Shown: positions 19,149-28,022 of the stretch, piece by piece
Layout of the letters: every line of letters begins with the position of its first letter
Numbering within the stretch: position 1 is the first letter of the stretch
Source: Numidum massiliense
Lineage (GTDB): Bacteria; Bacillota; Bacilli; Thermoactinomycetales; Novibacillaceae
DNA: 64,000 nucleotides
NCBI RefSeq assembly: GCF_001375555.1
Contig: NZ_CTDZ01000009.1
Coordinates: 1,729,758-1,793,757, forward strand
Direction of reading: 5' to 3'
Made by a program: the position numbers and the translations under genes
The notes under the pieces: generated by a model
Told to the model about the DNA's origin: nothing
The model's input: only the letters and a program-made list of their open reading frames with translations
Database searches by the model: none

Positions 19149-19892
19149 TCACGATTTCCGTTTCCACATGCTTTTTTTCTCAGGTTCGCCTTGCGTGCGA
19201 GCCGGTAAACCGTCGTTAAGTATCACCTGTCCGTTTTTGTTCCAAGAAGGCACGACGACCCCGCCGGACACGATGTACTTGAGCCCGTCTTCTACCTTCA
19301 TGTCGAGATAAATGACATCTTCGACCGGAACGAGGACGAGCCAGCCAGAAGTCGGGTTCGGTGTCGTCGGTAAGAATATGTTTACCATTTTTTGGCCTGT
19401 CTTGTCAACTATTTCGTCGCTCGTCTCTCCCGTCAAAAAACCGACGGTATACACCCCTTTGCGCGGGTACTCGACGAGCGCAACGCGTTGAAAAGACGCC
19501 TTCTCGCGGACGAAGGCGTTAACGACTTGGTTGACTGTCGAATACACTTGTCGGGCGATCGGAATACTGGAAAACACTTTTTCGGTAATTTGTAACATCC
19601 GTTTACCGAAGAAGCTCTTCGTCGCCATCCCGAGCAAGATGAGCAAGATGACCGTCAACAGCAAGCCGATCCCGGGAATGTATTCGATCGTGAACCCTTT
19701 CAGATGCAACGGAAACTCGACCCCGGGGATCAACCCGATCAAAAAATTAACGAACAACCCTAAAATCGGGTCGACGATATGAAAGAGTAACTTCAGCACG
19801 TAAATCGTAGCCACCGCTGGCAAAGAAACGACTAGGCCGACAAATAAATAATCGCGCATTTTTTTCAGCATATGTTGGGTAGAATCTTTCAT
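19149..19892 (-). CDS. DUF502-family membrane protein
   Basis: 247-residue integral membrane protein of the DUF502 family. Two long hydrophobic segments (about residues 15-37 and 65-90) are followed by a soluble region with the family signatures RQVYSTVNQVVNAF, VALVEYPRKGVYTVGFLT and VNIFLPTTPNPTSGWLVLVP. Function is unknown; some plant relatives are linked to stress signalling, which says little here. The ATG at 19892 has AGGAAG upstream; the longer frame to 20069 overlaps dgkA and is rejected. It sits between dgkA and cdd, which are adjacent in B. subtilis, so it is an insertion in the usual gene order. Confidence 0.85.
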   Translation of the reverse strand: MKDSTQHMLKKMRDYLFVGLVVSLPAVATIYVLKLLFHIVDPILGLFVNFLIGLIPGVEFPLHLKGFTIEYIPGIGLLLTVILLILLGMATKSFFGKRMLQITEKVFSSIPIARQVYSTVNQVVNAFVREKASFQRVALVEYPRKGVYTVGFLTGETSDEIVDKTGQKMVNIFLPTTPNPTSGWLVLVPVEDVIYLDMKVEDGLKYIVSGGVVVPSWNKNGQVILNDGLPARTQGEPEKKSMWKRKS

Positions 19893-19903
19893 CGACGCAC
19901 TTC

Positions 19904-20611
19904 CTATACTAGATTTAACATAATGCCTATGACCGTGAAGACTCCGCCGACGGCGGCGCCCCACAAGACCGAAGGTATGTCTTGCGGTTTTAATAAGCGG
20001 CCCCCGATTAACAGGATGGAGAGGACGGTCACTAACACGGCGACGATGACGTGAAATGTCAGCCACCACACGGTGAGCACGATCGATACAGCGAGCGCAC
20101 TCTGTAAACTCGGATTAATGCCTAGCCCTTTCACGTTGGCGCGTGCCTTAAGTAACATCGTGGCGAACAACACCATACCGAGCACGAGCGACACACTGAC
20201 ATCGCGGTCGTACACACGCGGCAACGCATGTTGCAAAAAGTCGAGAATGTATGGAATGAAGACGATGAGACCGATCGCCAAGGCGAGGCCTGCTGTAAGA
20301 AAGACAGCGCCTGCCGCAACGTCTTTGGCCACTTTCGCCAGCGGGTGGTATTTAGTCGTCACTAAATCGACGACTGCTTCTAACGCGGTATTAAATAGCT
20401 CCGCCACGATCACGAGCGTAATCGCAATGAACAGTAAAAGCGCCTCAAATCGATTGACCCCGAATAGCAAACTTAACACCATCACCGCGAGTGCGGCGCT
20501 GAAGTGAATGCGCAAGTTGCGCTCTGTGGCGAGCGCGTGGACGATGCCTTCAATCGCACATTTGAAACTTTCTAGTAAGTTGCGCGTAGGCCCATTTCCT
20601 CCTCCTTGCAC
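19904..20611 (-). CDS. dgkA: DgkA-type lipid kinase fused to a PAP2-like membrane domain
   Basis: The first 120 residues are a small prokaryotic diacylglycerol/undecaprenol kinase. It has the ERNLRIHFSAA segment, membrane helices and the catalytic signature VAELFNTALEAVVDL followed by AKDVAAGAVFL. The remaining 110 residues add about four more hydrophobic segments. They resemble a PAP2 phosphatase core, but where PAP2 enzymes have PSGH this protein reads PSLQSALAVSI, and the later conserved His position reads LLKPQDIPSVLWGAAVGG. The extra domain is therefore probably catalytically dead, an inference by eye. GTG start with GGAGG 4 nt upstream. Confidence 0.85.
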   Translation of the reverse strand: MQGGGNGPTRNLLESFKCAIEGIVHALATERNLRIHFSAALAVMVLSLLFGVNRFEALLLFIAITLVIVAELFNTALEAVVDLVTTKYHPLAKVAKDVAAGAVFLTAGLALAIGLIVFIPYILDFLQHALPRVYDRDVSVSLVLGMVLFATMLLKARANVKGLGINPSLQSALAVSIVLTVWWLTFHVIVAVLVTVLSILLIGGRLLKPQDIPSVLWGAAVGGVFTVIGIMLNLV

Positions 20612-20629
20612 GTTACCTCCCCCCTATAG

Positions 20630-21094
20630 TTACCGGGTGAGACCGATCGCGGCAAGTACGTCCTCTTGTCGCCTAAACATCTGTTTCTCCTCGGCTTCTG
20701 TTTGGTGATCGTACCCAAGTAAATGGAGAAATCCGTGCGTCGTGAGAAACGCTAGCTCCCGCTCGAGCGAGTGCCCGTAGCTTTCGGCTTGTTCCTTTGC
20801 CCGTGGTAGTGAAATAACGATATCTCCTAACAACGGCGCGACGCCGCTCTCTTCCGGCAGCGGGAAATCGTCGCCCTGTGGAAAAGAGAGGACGTCCGTC
20901 GGCCGATCAACTTGCCGATACGCCTCGTTTAACGCGTGGATGCGCGCGTCGTCGACGAGCGTCACTGACACTTCGCCCGCTTGGACACGCTCCATCGTCG
21001 CCGTCTGCGCGATCGCCGTACGAATGAGCGCGGTGAAGCGGTCGGGAACCGATACGCTTTCTTGTTCGTTGTTAATATGGACTGTGATTGACAT
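20630..21094 (-). CDS. ybeY: Endoribonuclease YbeY
   Basis: Zinc-dependent RNase involved in 16S rRNA 3'-end maturation and ribosome quality control. The signature HGFLHLLGYDH (H-x3-H-x5-H) is near residue 125, preceded by the conserved LNEAYRQVDRPTDVLSFP segment. 154 aa, normal. Its ATG overlaps the pgpH stop (TAATG), indicating coupling. Confidence 0.97.
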   Translation of the reverse strand: MSITVHINNEQESVSVPDRFTALIRTAIAQTATMERVQAGEVSVTLVDDARIHALNEAYRQVDRPTDVLSFPQGDDFPLPEESGVAPLLGDIVISLPRAKEQAESYGHSLERELAFLTTHGFLHLLGYDHQTEAEEKQMFRRQEDVLAAIGLTR

Positions 21095-23229
21095 TACGCG
21101 TGTTTCGCTCCCTTTACCGGCATCTCTTCCGGGTATTCAATGCGTTGGTGAAAAATACCATTAAGCGTTTCTAGTATCGATTTTCCGATCAGATCCAACT
21201 CTTTCAACGTAATATCACACTCATCGAACTGACCGTCCTCTAAACGGTCGCGAATAATTTTGCGCACGAGTGCTTCGATGCGAGACGGCGTCGGCCGGCC
21301 GATCGAACGAACGGCAGCTTCGACGCTGTCGGCGATGTTGACGATCGCCGCCACTTTAGACTGCGGTTTCGGACCAGGGTAACGGAAGTCTTCTTCCAAC
21401 ACTTGCGCCCCGTCTTCTTGCTTCATCGCCTTGTAGTAAAAAAACTTTAAAAGCGTCGTGCCGTGATGCTGCTCCGCGATATCTAGGATCGGTTTCGGAA
21501 TGTTCGCTTCGCGTAGTATTTCCACCCCGTCGCGCACGTGACTAATGATAATCGTCTTGCTCAAGTGCGCCGAAATTTTGTCGTGTGGGTTATCGCCGTG
21601 CACTTGATTTTCGATAAAAAACTGGGCGCGCTTCGTTTTGCCTAAGTCGTGGTAGTACGCCCCGACACGCGCGAGTAAACCATCCGCACCGATCGCTTCG
21701 GCGGCAGCTTCCGCCAAATTGCCGACGATGACACTGTGGTGGTACGTCCCTGGCGTCTCGATGAGCAACTTGCGCAACAACGGTTGGTTCGGATTCGCCA
21801 GTTCGAGTAGTTTCATCGACGATAAAATACCGAACGCCGCTTCAAAAAACGGCAACAAACCGAGCGTAAGCACGGCAGCGAGGATCCCGCCCCCGACACC
21901 GAAGCCGATCGATTTAAAAATATCTTCCCAACTGTATCCGCTCGTCGAGAGCATAAAGATCGCACTGATCGGCAATACGTTGAGAGCAGAGACGAGTAAA
22001 CCTGCCCGTAACACCGAACTTCGCTGGCGCGCATTGTGCAGAGCAAACGCCCCCGTGGAACAAGCGATGAGCGTGTACAGGCCGAAACGAAAGTCGAACA
22101 GCACCCGTCCTTCCGGGTTGAACATCATCGCGGCAAACACACTAAACACAATCCCAGCGAATAAGGCGAGACGCACGTCAATAAGTACGGCGATGAGCAT
22201 CGATCCGAGTGCGACAGGGGCGATGTAGCCAAAGTAACTCGTCTCTACAGTTTGCCCTAAACTGACGAATTTCATAGTCCCCAAATTGAGAGCAATAATG
22301 AGTACGAGCATGGACAACCGCGTGTTGTCGAGCGTGAAACTATGTTTAGCGGTATGAATGGAGAAGTATAAAAAAGCGAGCATCAGCATTATAAATAAAG
22401 CGAGGCCCACATACGGCCAAATATTTTTCGCGTCGTTCAGCAGCCCTAATTCGGTCAGTTGCCGATACTGCTGCTGCGTAATGAGCTCCCCTTTAAAGAC
22501 GATCGGGTCACCGCGGTTAATGCGCACCGGTTCGACGCTATCTGCTGCGGCCTGACGCATCGCTTCCGTTTTCGCCTTGTCGTACACGATGTTGACGACG
22601 ATCGCCTGGCGCGCGACTTCCCGCGCCACAAAACGGGCGTTGCTGCCTAAATTAGACGTGACGAGTTGCTGGTCAATCCGTTTTTTCGCTTCATCGCCTT
22701 CTTGCTCGTTGACGCCGCTACTCATAACGTCTTGTACAACCCGTCGCGTCATCGCCTGCGTCGTCACGAGTTCGTCTCCAGAAATGCGCACCATTTTTAA
22801 TAGTACTTCGTCGGACAGATCAAACGCTGCACGGTCGGCAATGTTCTCGATCCGCTCCCGTTCTGTCAGCGCCTTATCATCGACGTTGCGCCGCGCATCG
22901 ATAAAGAGACGATTGATTTTTTCGACTTGATTCGTCGTCACTTGCTCATCGATTTTGTGTTGCAAGGGGACGGTGGCAGCCGCTTCGCTGCGCGCTTCTT
23001 CGGTCGCCTTCTCGTCAATGCGGTCGACCGGGGCGACAATCGTTTCCGGGCTCTCCGACCCTTCGGACAACTCGTACCTCTCTGGTAGGACGTTCCCGAT
23101 TAGCAAAGCGTACATACAAATGCCTAGCAAAACGTACAAGGAAAACTTGACCCGTAAGCTTGTATTCCAGTAGCCTGGAAGGCGCCACGGACGAGTTCTT
23201 TTCGCTAAGCGTTTACCTTTTGCGTCCAT
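21094..23229 (-). CDS. pgpH: 7TM-HD domain phosphodiesterase PgpH
   Basis: Membrane cyclic-di-AMP phosphodiesterase of the 7TM receptor-HD family (YqfF in B. subtilis). An N-terminal signal anchor is followed by an extracellular 7TMR-HDED domain (about residues 50-270), then seven hydrophobic helices (about 280-480). A cytoplasmic HD domain follows with GTYHHSVIVGNLAE, YYHDLGK, the ISAHLSKTIIISHVRDG stretch and the ADSVEAAVRS motif. 711 aa, typical. Coupled to ybeY. The catalytic histidines and aspartates appear intact. Confidence 0.95.
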   Translation of the reverse strand: MDAKGKRLAKRTRPWRLPGYWNTSLRVKFSLYVLLGICMYALLIGNVLPERYELSEGSESPETIVAPVDRIDEKATEEARSEAAATVPLQHKIDEQVTTNQVEKINRLFIDARRNVDDKALTERERIENIADRAAFDLSDEVLLKMVRISGDELVTTQAMTRRVVQDVMSSGVNEQEGDEAKKRIDQQLVTSNLGSNARFVAREVARQAIVVNIVYDKAKTEAMRQAAADSVEPVRINRGDPIVFKGELITQQQYRQLTELGLLNDAKNIWPYVGLALFIMLMLAFLYFSIHTAKHSFTLDNTRLSMLVLIIALNLGTMKFVSLGQTVETSYFGYIAPVALGSMLIAVLIDVRLALFAGIVFSVFAAMMFNPEGRVLFDFRFGLYTLIACSTGAFALHNARQRSSVLRAGLLVSALNVLPISAIFMLSTSGYSWEDIFKSIGFGVGGGILAAVLTLGLLPFFEAAFGILSSMKLLELANPNQPLLRKLLIETPGTYHHSVIVGNLAEAAAEAIGADGLLARVGAYYHDLGKTKRAQFFIENQVHGDNPHDKISAHLSKTIIISHVRDGVEILREANIPKPILDIAEQHHGTTLLKFFYYKAMKQEDGAQVLEEDFRYPGPKPQSKVAAIVNIADSVEAAVRSIGRPTPSRIEALVRKIIRDRLEDGQFDECDITLKELDLIGKSILETLNGIFHQRIEYPEEMPVKGAKHA

Positions 23230-23242
23230 CCGTTTACGCTCC

Positions 23243-24202
23243 TTATACCCCCTGCTCGGCTGAGGCGTACGCTTCGATAATTTTTTGCACTAACGAGTGG
23301 CGCACCACATCTTCTTGCCCCAAATGAATAAAGGACACGCCGTCCACGGATTGCAAAATTCGCTCCGCTTCGACGAGACCGGACGATTTGCCCCGGGGCA
23401 AATCGACTTGCGTCACATCGCCGGTGATCGCCATTTTCGAACCGAAACCTAAGCGCGTCAAAAACATTTTCATCTGTTCAGGTGTCGTATTTTGCGCTTC
23501 GTCTAAAATGATAAAACTGTCCTCTAGCGTACGGCCACGCATATAAGCGAGTGGGGCTATTTCGATCACTTTCCGTTCAAACAGCTTGTTCACTTGCTCA
23601 ACACCTAGCACAAAGTACAACCCGTCGTACAGCGGACGTAAATACGGGTCAACTTTTTCTTGTAAATCTCCAGGGAGGAACCCGAGATTCTCCCCTGCTT
23701 CGACAGCGGGGCGCGTCAGCACGAGTCGCTTTACTTTGTTTTGCTTTAACGCCATGACCGCAAACACGACAGCAAGCAACGTTTTCCCCGTTCCCGCGGG
23801 ACCGATGCCGAAGACGATGTCATGTTTTTTCAGAGCCGAGATGTAGCGACGTTGTCCTAACGATTTAGCCCGAATGACTTTTCCTCTATATGTTACCCCG
23901 ATCTCGTCGTCAAACAAATCCAGTAATTCGTGTACTTTTCCACTGTGTGCGAGTTCGAGGGCGTAGCGCACATCGCGTTCCGTAAGCGTTATCCCTTGCC
24001 TGACGAGAGTCAATAAGACGTTGAACAAATCCTCTAACGCTTCCTGTTCACCCTTCTCTCCGTAAATGAGCAAATGCCCTTCGCGCATAACAATACGTGT
24101 ATCCGTACGCTCTTCGATAATTTTTAAAAACTGGTCGTGTGGACCGAACAGCGCCTGCCCGTCTGACGCGTCGTCCAAATGCATTTTCAATACTGCGGTC
24201 AT
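23243..24202 (-). CDS. phoH: PhoH-like ATPase
   Basis: PhoH family P-loop protein of uncertain role, probably RNA-related. An N-terminal KH-like region is followed by the Walker A loop GIGPAGTGKTLLAV near residue 135, LTRPAVEAGENLGFLPGDL, the Walker B-like FIILDEAQNTTPEQMKMFLTR and the TGDVTQVDLPRG motif. 319 aa, usual. It overlaps yqfD by 4 nt (ATGA), and the yqfC-yqfD-phoH-pgpH-ybeY order is that of Bacilli. Confidence 0.95.
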   Translation of the reverse strand: MTAVLKMHLDDASDGQALFGPHDQFLKIIEERTDTRIVMREGHLLIYGEKGEQEALEDLFNVLLTLVRQGITLTERDVRYALELAHSGKVHELLDLFDDEIGVTYRGKVIRAKSLGQRRYISALKKHDIVFGIGPAGTGKTLLAVVFAVMALKQNKVKRLVLTRPAVEAGENLGFLPGDLQEKVDPYLRPLYDGLYFVLGVEQVNKLFERKVIEIAPLAYMRGRTLEDSFIILDEAQNTTPEQMKMFLTRLGFGSKMAITGDVTQVDLPRGKSSGLVEAERILQSVDGVSFIHLGQEDVVRHSLVQKIIEAYASAEQGV

Positions 24203-25434
24203 GTATCGTCCTCACTTTTCTGTATAAAAATTGGTTCAGGTTGCGCGATGTTCTCCCATACGGTAAATAAAATCTTTAACTCCACTTTACCACCGTTCAC
24301 TTCTTTCTGCAAAATCTTTACTGCTTTTATTTCGCCGTCCGGGCCCAATTTTGCTAACACGTCGTCGCGCGCCCGCGCAAGCGCCAATTGCTCCGCTTCA
24401 CGCGCTGTCAACTGCTCGCGTCGTTGCTCCGTTTCCATACGTTCCTCTTCAACGAGGCCGAACGGCAGTTTCCACCCTCGTATATACAACGTTTTAGACC
24501 GCTGAATCGTTTCATATCTGTCAAACGGAATGTCGTCGAAAAACGGAATGTACAGTGGCCAGCTGCCAATGTAAGGATAATGGGTCGTATCGCGGTTACC
24601 GGTGTACACTTTGTGCGTCTGCACGAGGGGGACAGACGCTGTCGTCTCATACCATGTCTCCCCGATGACGGCGCCTCGCGCCCCGACAATATCCGCTATG
24701 CCCCCGTCTTCGTCATCACCGCCGCTGCCGTAAATACCGGATACGAGCCGCTCCCCTTTGCGTACCGTTTGATTGTATTCGACGAGGATGCGTCCCGTCT
24801 CGACTTCGGACAAATCGACGATCGTCGCGGATCGCTTTGCCACTAAGTCATAGGGGCCGCGCGGTGCTTTCGCCTCGTCTTCCGCCGCTTTTTTCTTTTC
24901 CACGACGGTAATGATCGCCTTCGTCCCCTGCACGTGAAAGCCAACCCACGAAGCGTCACTCAGTCCGAGCGTCAGCTGCCGTTGAATCGCTTCATTCGTC
25001 GCGAGGCGAAACTGAAACTGGCCGCGGTAGACACCTACTTCGTTCGCCAGCCGGGCAATTTCTTTTTCCGGGATCGCCTCGTTACCGTGTATTTCGACGC
25101 TCCAAATCATGTTACTCGCTATGAAAAGGCTGACGAGACACGCGATCAACCCAATGACGAAAAACGACCGATTTTGTACGCGACTCAAAATGAACGGAAG
25201 GCCATGCTTTTCTAAAATAGTCACCTTCGCTCCAGCAGCGCGCACGACGTGCCGAAAGCGTTTAAAGTCGTGCGCGAACAGGCAAAAAACGGCATGTCCC
25301 TTTTTTTTCCATTCTATGTCCCATATAGCGATGCCCGCCGTCTGCGTCTCGTTGATGAGTGCGCTAATGTTACCCTGCCGCAGTTCGATCATCACGTATC
25401 CCCGCAGAAGCTGTACAAAGTTATTTTGCTGCAC
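24199..25434 (-). CDS. yqfD: Sporulation protein YqfD
   Basis: Membrane protein needed for efficient sporulation, expressed in the mother cell under sigma-E in B. subtilis. It has an N-terminal soluble part (LLRGYVMIELRQGNISALIN), one strong membrane helix (FFVIGLIACLVSLFIAS near residue 93), a POTRA-like region with the EIHGNEAIPEKEIARL segment, and a C-terminal globular domain ending in an acidic tail. 411 aa, normal for the family. GTG start with GAGGAG upstream. It follows yqfC after a gap of 63 nt. Confidence 0.92.
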   Translation of the reverse strand: MQQNNFVQLLRGYVMIELRQGNISALINETQTAGIAIWDIEWKKKGHAVFCLFAHDFKRFRHVVRAAGAKVTILEKHGLPFILSRVQNRSFFVIGLIACLVSLFIASNMIWSVEIHGNEAIPEKEIARLANEVGVYRGQFQFRLATNEAIQRQLTLGLSDASWVGFHVQGTKAIITVVEKKKAAEDEAKAPRGPYDLVAKRSATIVDLSEVETGRILVEYNQTVRKGERLVSGIYGSGGDDEDGGIADIVGARGAVIGETWYETTASVPLVQTHKVYTGNRDTTHYPYIGSWPLYIPFFDDIPFDRYETIQRSKTLYIRGWKLPFGLVEEERMETEQRREQLTAREAEQLALARARDDVLAKLGPDGEIKAVKILQKEVNGGKVELKILFTVWENIAQPEPIFIQKSEDDT

Positions 25435-25497
25435 GGTCGTTCGCTCCTCTTGTCCTTTTGTCCGGTAGTTCTATTTATGAGTGTCTGCCAGTACCTT

Positions 25498-25782
25498 TTA
25501 CGTACGTGAGAACGACACGTCTGTAATCTTACCCTCGACAAAGACGTCTTCTTTAGATATCGTGCGGATGCGCAATTTTTCCCCGACGATTTTCAGTTCT
25601 CCTTCGATTAGTCGTAGGCGCAATTCGCTCTCGGAGAAATGGACGACGCCTCGATGGTTTTCGATCGTCATTTGCAACGGACCGATTAGCGTCACGCGGG
25701 GGAGGTTCAACACCACATCTTTCGGTAAGTCGAACAATTCCGCTGTTAATTTACGCATGTTTTGTCCGATGAATCGCATCAT
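25498..25782 (-). CDS. yqfC: Sporulation protein YqfC
   Basis: 94-residue YabP/YqfC family protein, known as a sporulation gene of unknown mechanism. The conserved centre reads DLPKDVVLNLPRVTLIGPLQ followed by VHFSESELRLRLIEGELKIVGEKL, matching the short beta-rich family fold. Two adjacent ATG codons are possible starts, with GGGGGG upstream. First gene of the yqfC-yqfD-phoH run. Confidence 0.9.
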   Translation of the reverse strand: MMRFIGQNMRKLTAELFDLPKDVVLNLPRVTLIGPLQMTIENHRGVVHFSESELRLRLIEGELKIVGEKLRIRTISKEDVFVEGKITDVSFSRT

Positions 25783-25831
25783 CCCATTCCCCCCGTCGTT
25801 TACACATATGCTTGTATGGCAAAAAATATGA

Positions 25832-25857
25832 AAGGAGCGACAAAGAGTCGCTCCTAA
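25832..25857 (-). terminator. Terminator of the spore protein gene
   Basis: AGGAGCGAC, 5-nt loop, GTCGCTCCT forms a strong stem. On the minus strand it is followed by TTCATATTTTTTGCC. It lies about 30 nt past the stop codon of the small acid-soluble spore protein gene and separates it from yqfC. Confidence 0.85.
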
Positions 25858-25888
25858 ACGTTACCAAAAATATAAAATTTTTATACCG

Positions 25889-26077
25889 TTACTTGTGCAG
25901 CTGTTGTTGTGCTTGCCGGACGAGTCGCTTCGTAATTTCACCACCGACTGATCCGTTGGCGCGGGACGTACTGTCTGCGCCGAGGTTCACGCCAAATTCG
26001 GAAGCGATTTCCATTTTAAACTGGTCGATCACTTGCGATGCGCCCTGTACGAGCAATCGATTTGACGAACGCGGCAT
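25889..26077 (-). CDS. Alpha/beta-type small acid-soluble spore protein
   Basis: 62-residue DNA-binding protein that coats and protects spore DNA. Signature features: the GPR protease recognition site MEIASEFGV in the middle and the C-terminal [19 protein letters not shown] of the alpha/beta family. The ATG at 26077 has GGAGGTGAGAAC upstream and is preferred over the longer frame to 26101. A protease that would degrade it on germination (gpr) lies at 50516-51652. The gene has its own terminator and a sigma-G-like -10 box upstream. Confidence 0.96.
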   Translation of the reverse strand: MPRSSNRLLVQGASQVIDQFKMEIASEFGVNLGADSTSRANGSVGGEITKRLVRQAQQQLHK

Positions 26078-26078
26078 A

Positions 26079-26127
26079 GTTCTCACCTCCTGTCTGTACA
26101 CTTAGTATGGGTTCGGGAGGTGAGAAC
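26079..26127 (-). promoter_or_regulatory. Inverted repeat hiding the spore protein RBS, with a sigma-G-like -10 box in its loop
   Basis: GTTCTCACCTCC and GGAGGTGAGAAC form a perfect 12-bp inverted repeat (26079-26090 with 26116-26127) with a 25-nt loop. The gene-proximal arm contains the Shine-Dalgarno sequence of the spore protein gene. The loop holds CATACTA (26103-26109, minus strand), which fits the sigma-G/sigma-F -10 pattern. No convincing -35 was found. A transcript started from this -10 would lack the upstream arm; a read-through transcript would contain both. Confidence 0.6.
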
Positions 26128-26161
26128 ATAAGACTCAATTGTTGACTAGAAAGGGAAAATG

Positions 26162-26998
26162 TTACGGTCGACCTTGTGGAGAAGGCGGTTGGTGCGGCCG
26201 CTTTGCGCGCGGGCTCCCGAGTATTTCCGCCCACACCACACCTTGCCTTGCGGCGCGACGGTCAAATCGAAAGGCGGCGTGTTCAGTAGTACGCGCCCCC
26301 GTGCGACGCCTATGGCGAGGCTCGCTCGGCTGTTCATGCTGTTTACGCACGTGTTCCAACTGCTCGCGTACCTGTTCATACTGCTCACGCATCTCTTCGT
26401 ACGCTTGTTTAAGCTCCATTTCCCGCTCTTCGTTCGCCGTACGCCCTACCTGTCGTTCGCGCGTAATCTCGCGCGTGGCAGACTCGACCTCTTCCATCAG
26501 CTCTTGGAACAAATTCCGTTTTTTCGGCTGTTGCTCCCGGCTCGCGCGTGACAGTTCAGGTGACGCCGGCACGCGCTGCGCGGGTTGGCTAGGATGACTC
26601 GGGTTACCGTGGTTACTGGGATGTACTGGGTTACTGGGGGAGTCTGGGTAACCGTAGTTACTCGGAGAACCGGAGTGAGTAGGATCACTCGGTTGATGCA
26701 TCCGCCCGTCCCTCTGTTCGTCCTGCCACCGCTCGCGCGCGACGTGTCGCGCTTTTTCTTCCGCGTCTTCATCGTCGTCCTCTTCAAACCATCGCTCCAC
26801 GTCGGCATCGTCGTCTTGGGCATCGTTTTCTTCCCGCTCGCGCAAAGGACGATTTTCTGCCGCAGGGTGTTGGTGTTGCCGACTGCCTTTCTGTTGCACG
26901 GACGATCGACCGAACACATTAAATATAAAAATGAGCGCAAAGAGAATGAAGGGCCAAAACCTTGAGACTGTGTCAAATAATTCGTCCACGTGAACCAC
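26162..26998 (-). CDS. Unrecognised membrane-anchored coiled-coil protein
   Basis: 278 residues, third gene of the nfeD-floA cluster, 10 bp after floA, in the position occupied by yqfB in B. subtilis. One N-terminal membrane helix (about residues 13-30) is followed by an acidic charged region, a Pro/Ser/Asn/His-rich stretch (about 100-140) with loose repeats such as PSNHGNPSHPSQP, a charged coiled coil (about 155-225) and a basic tail with VVWAEILGSPRAKRPHQ, which looks like a conserved docking motif. No enzyme domain was seen. Start is GTG at 26998 or 26989. A role in the flotillin/NfeD membrane-stress system is an inference from position only. Confidence 0.65.
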   Translation of the reverse strand: MVHVDELFDTVSRFWPFILFALIFIFNVFGRSSVQQKGSRQHQHPAAENRPLREREENDAQDDDADVERWFEEDDDEDAEEKARHVARERWQDEQRDGRMHQPSDPTHSGSPSNYGYPDSPSNPVHPSNHGNPSHPSQPAQRVPASPELSRASREQQPKKRNLFQELMEEVESATREITRERQVGRTANEEREMELKQAYEEMREQYEQVREQLEHVRKQHEQPSEPRHRRRTGARTTEHAAFRFDRRAARQGVVWAEILGSPRAKRPHQPPSPQGRP

Positions 26999-27008
26999 CC
27001 GCCCTTAC

Positions 27009-27998
27009 TTAAGAAGTACTGCCGGGGCCACCGTCGTCATCGCGGCCGATCGCCTCCCGCATGCTCGTATCTGCGATCACATTTTTCATGTTGTAATAAT
27101 CCATCACACCTAATTTGCCTTTACGCAAGGCGTCAGCCATCGCCAGCGGAATTTCCGCTTCTTGTTCGACGACCTTCGAGCGCATTTCTTCGACGCGCGC
27201 TTTCATTTCTTGCTCTTTCGCGACGGCCATCGCCCGCCGCTCTTCCGCTTTCGCTTGCGCAATGCGCTTATCGGCTTCTGCCTGGTCTGTTTGCAGCTTC
27301 GCCCCGATGTTTTTACCGATGTCGACGTCGGCGATATCGATAGACAGTATTTCAAAAGCTGTACCGGAGTCTAACCCTTTTTGCAGCACGGTATTCGAAA
27401 TGAGGTCCGGATTTTCTAACACGACTTTATGACTTTCCGCCGAACCGTTCGTGGTGACGATCCCTTCACCGACGCGGGCAATGATCGTCTCTTCACCTGC
27501 CCCCCCGACTAAACGGTCAATGTTGGCGCGAACCGTCACGCGGGCACGCACGATCACTTCGATCCCGTCTTTAGCGACGGCAGACACTTTCGGCGTTTCG
27601 ATGACGCGTGGGTTAACGCTCATCTGCACCGCCTGTAACACGTCGCGCCCAGCCAAGTCGATCGCCGCCGCCCGCATAAACGGGAGGTCGATATCGGCCC
27701 GCTGTGCCGCGACGAGGGCGTCGACGACGCGGTCGACGTTACCGCCAGCTAAATAGTGCGTCTCCAATTGGTTAATTGTAATGTCTAGCCCTGCTTTAGA
27801 CGCCTTAATTAACGGGTTAATGATACGCGCCGGAGAAATACGTCTGAGGCGCATCCCGATGAGCGTAAAGATCCCCACTTTTACGCCTGAAGCGAGTGCA
27901 GAAATCCACAACCTGACAGGGACGAAGGTAAAGAGGATCGCCAACACGATAAAAGCGACGACTCCGAGAAAAACAACACTTATTACACTAGCATCCAT
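27009..27998 (-). CDS. floA: Flotillin-like protein FloA
   Basis: Membrane microdomain scaffold (YqfA in B. subtilis). An N-terminal hydrophobic hairpin (about residues 5-28) anchors the protein. It is followed by an SPFH-like region with [20 protein letters not shown] and [21 protein letters not shown], and a C-terminal coiled coil rich in Ala/Glu/Arg (about 225-290). 329 aa, normal. The ATG at 27998 has AGGAGG 7 nt upstream. Downstream of nfeD in the same operon, behind a sigma-W-type promoter. Confidence 0.96.
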   Translation of the reverse strand: MDASVISVVFLGVVAFIVLAILFTFVPVRLWISALASGVKVGIFTLIGMRLRRISPARIINPLIKASKAGLDITINQLETHYLAGGNVDRVVDALVAAQRADIDLPFMRAAAIDLAGRDVLQAVQMSVNPRVIETPKVSAVAKDGIEVIVRARVTVRANIDRLVGGAGEETIIARVGEGIVTTNGSAESHKVVLENPDLISNTVLQKGLDSGTAFEILSIDIADVDIGKNIGAKLQTDQAEADKRIAQAKAEERRAMAVAKEQEMKARVEEMRSKVVEQEAEIPLAMADALRKGKLGVMDYYNMKNVIADTSMREAIGRDDDGGPGSTS

Positions 27999-28022
27999 CA
28001 AAAAGCCTCCTTGTCACTTCCT

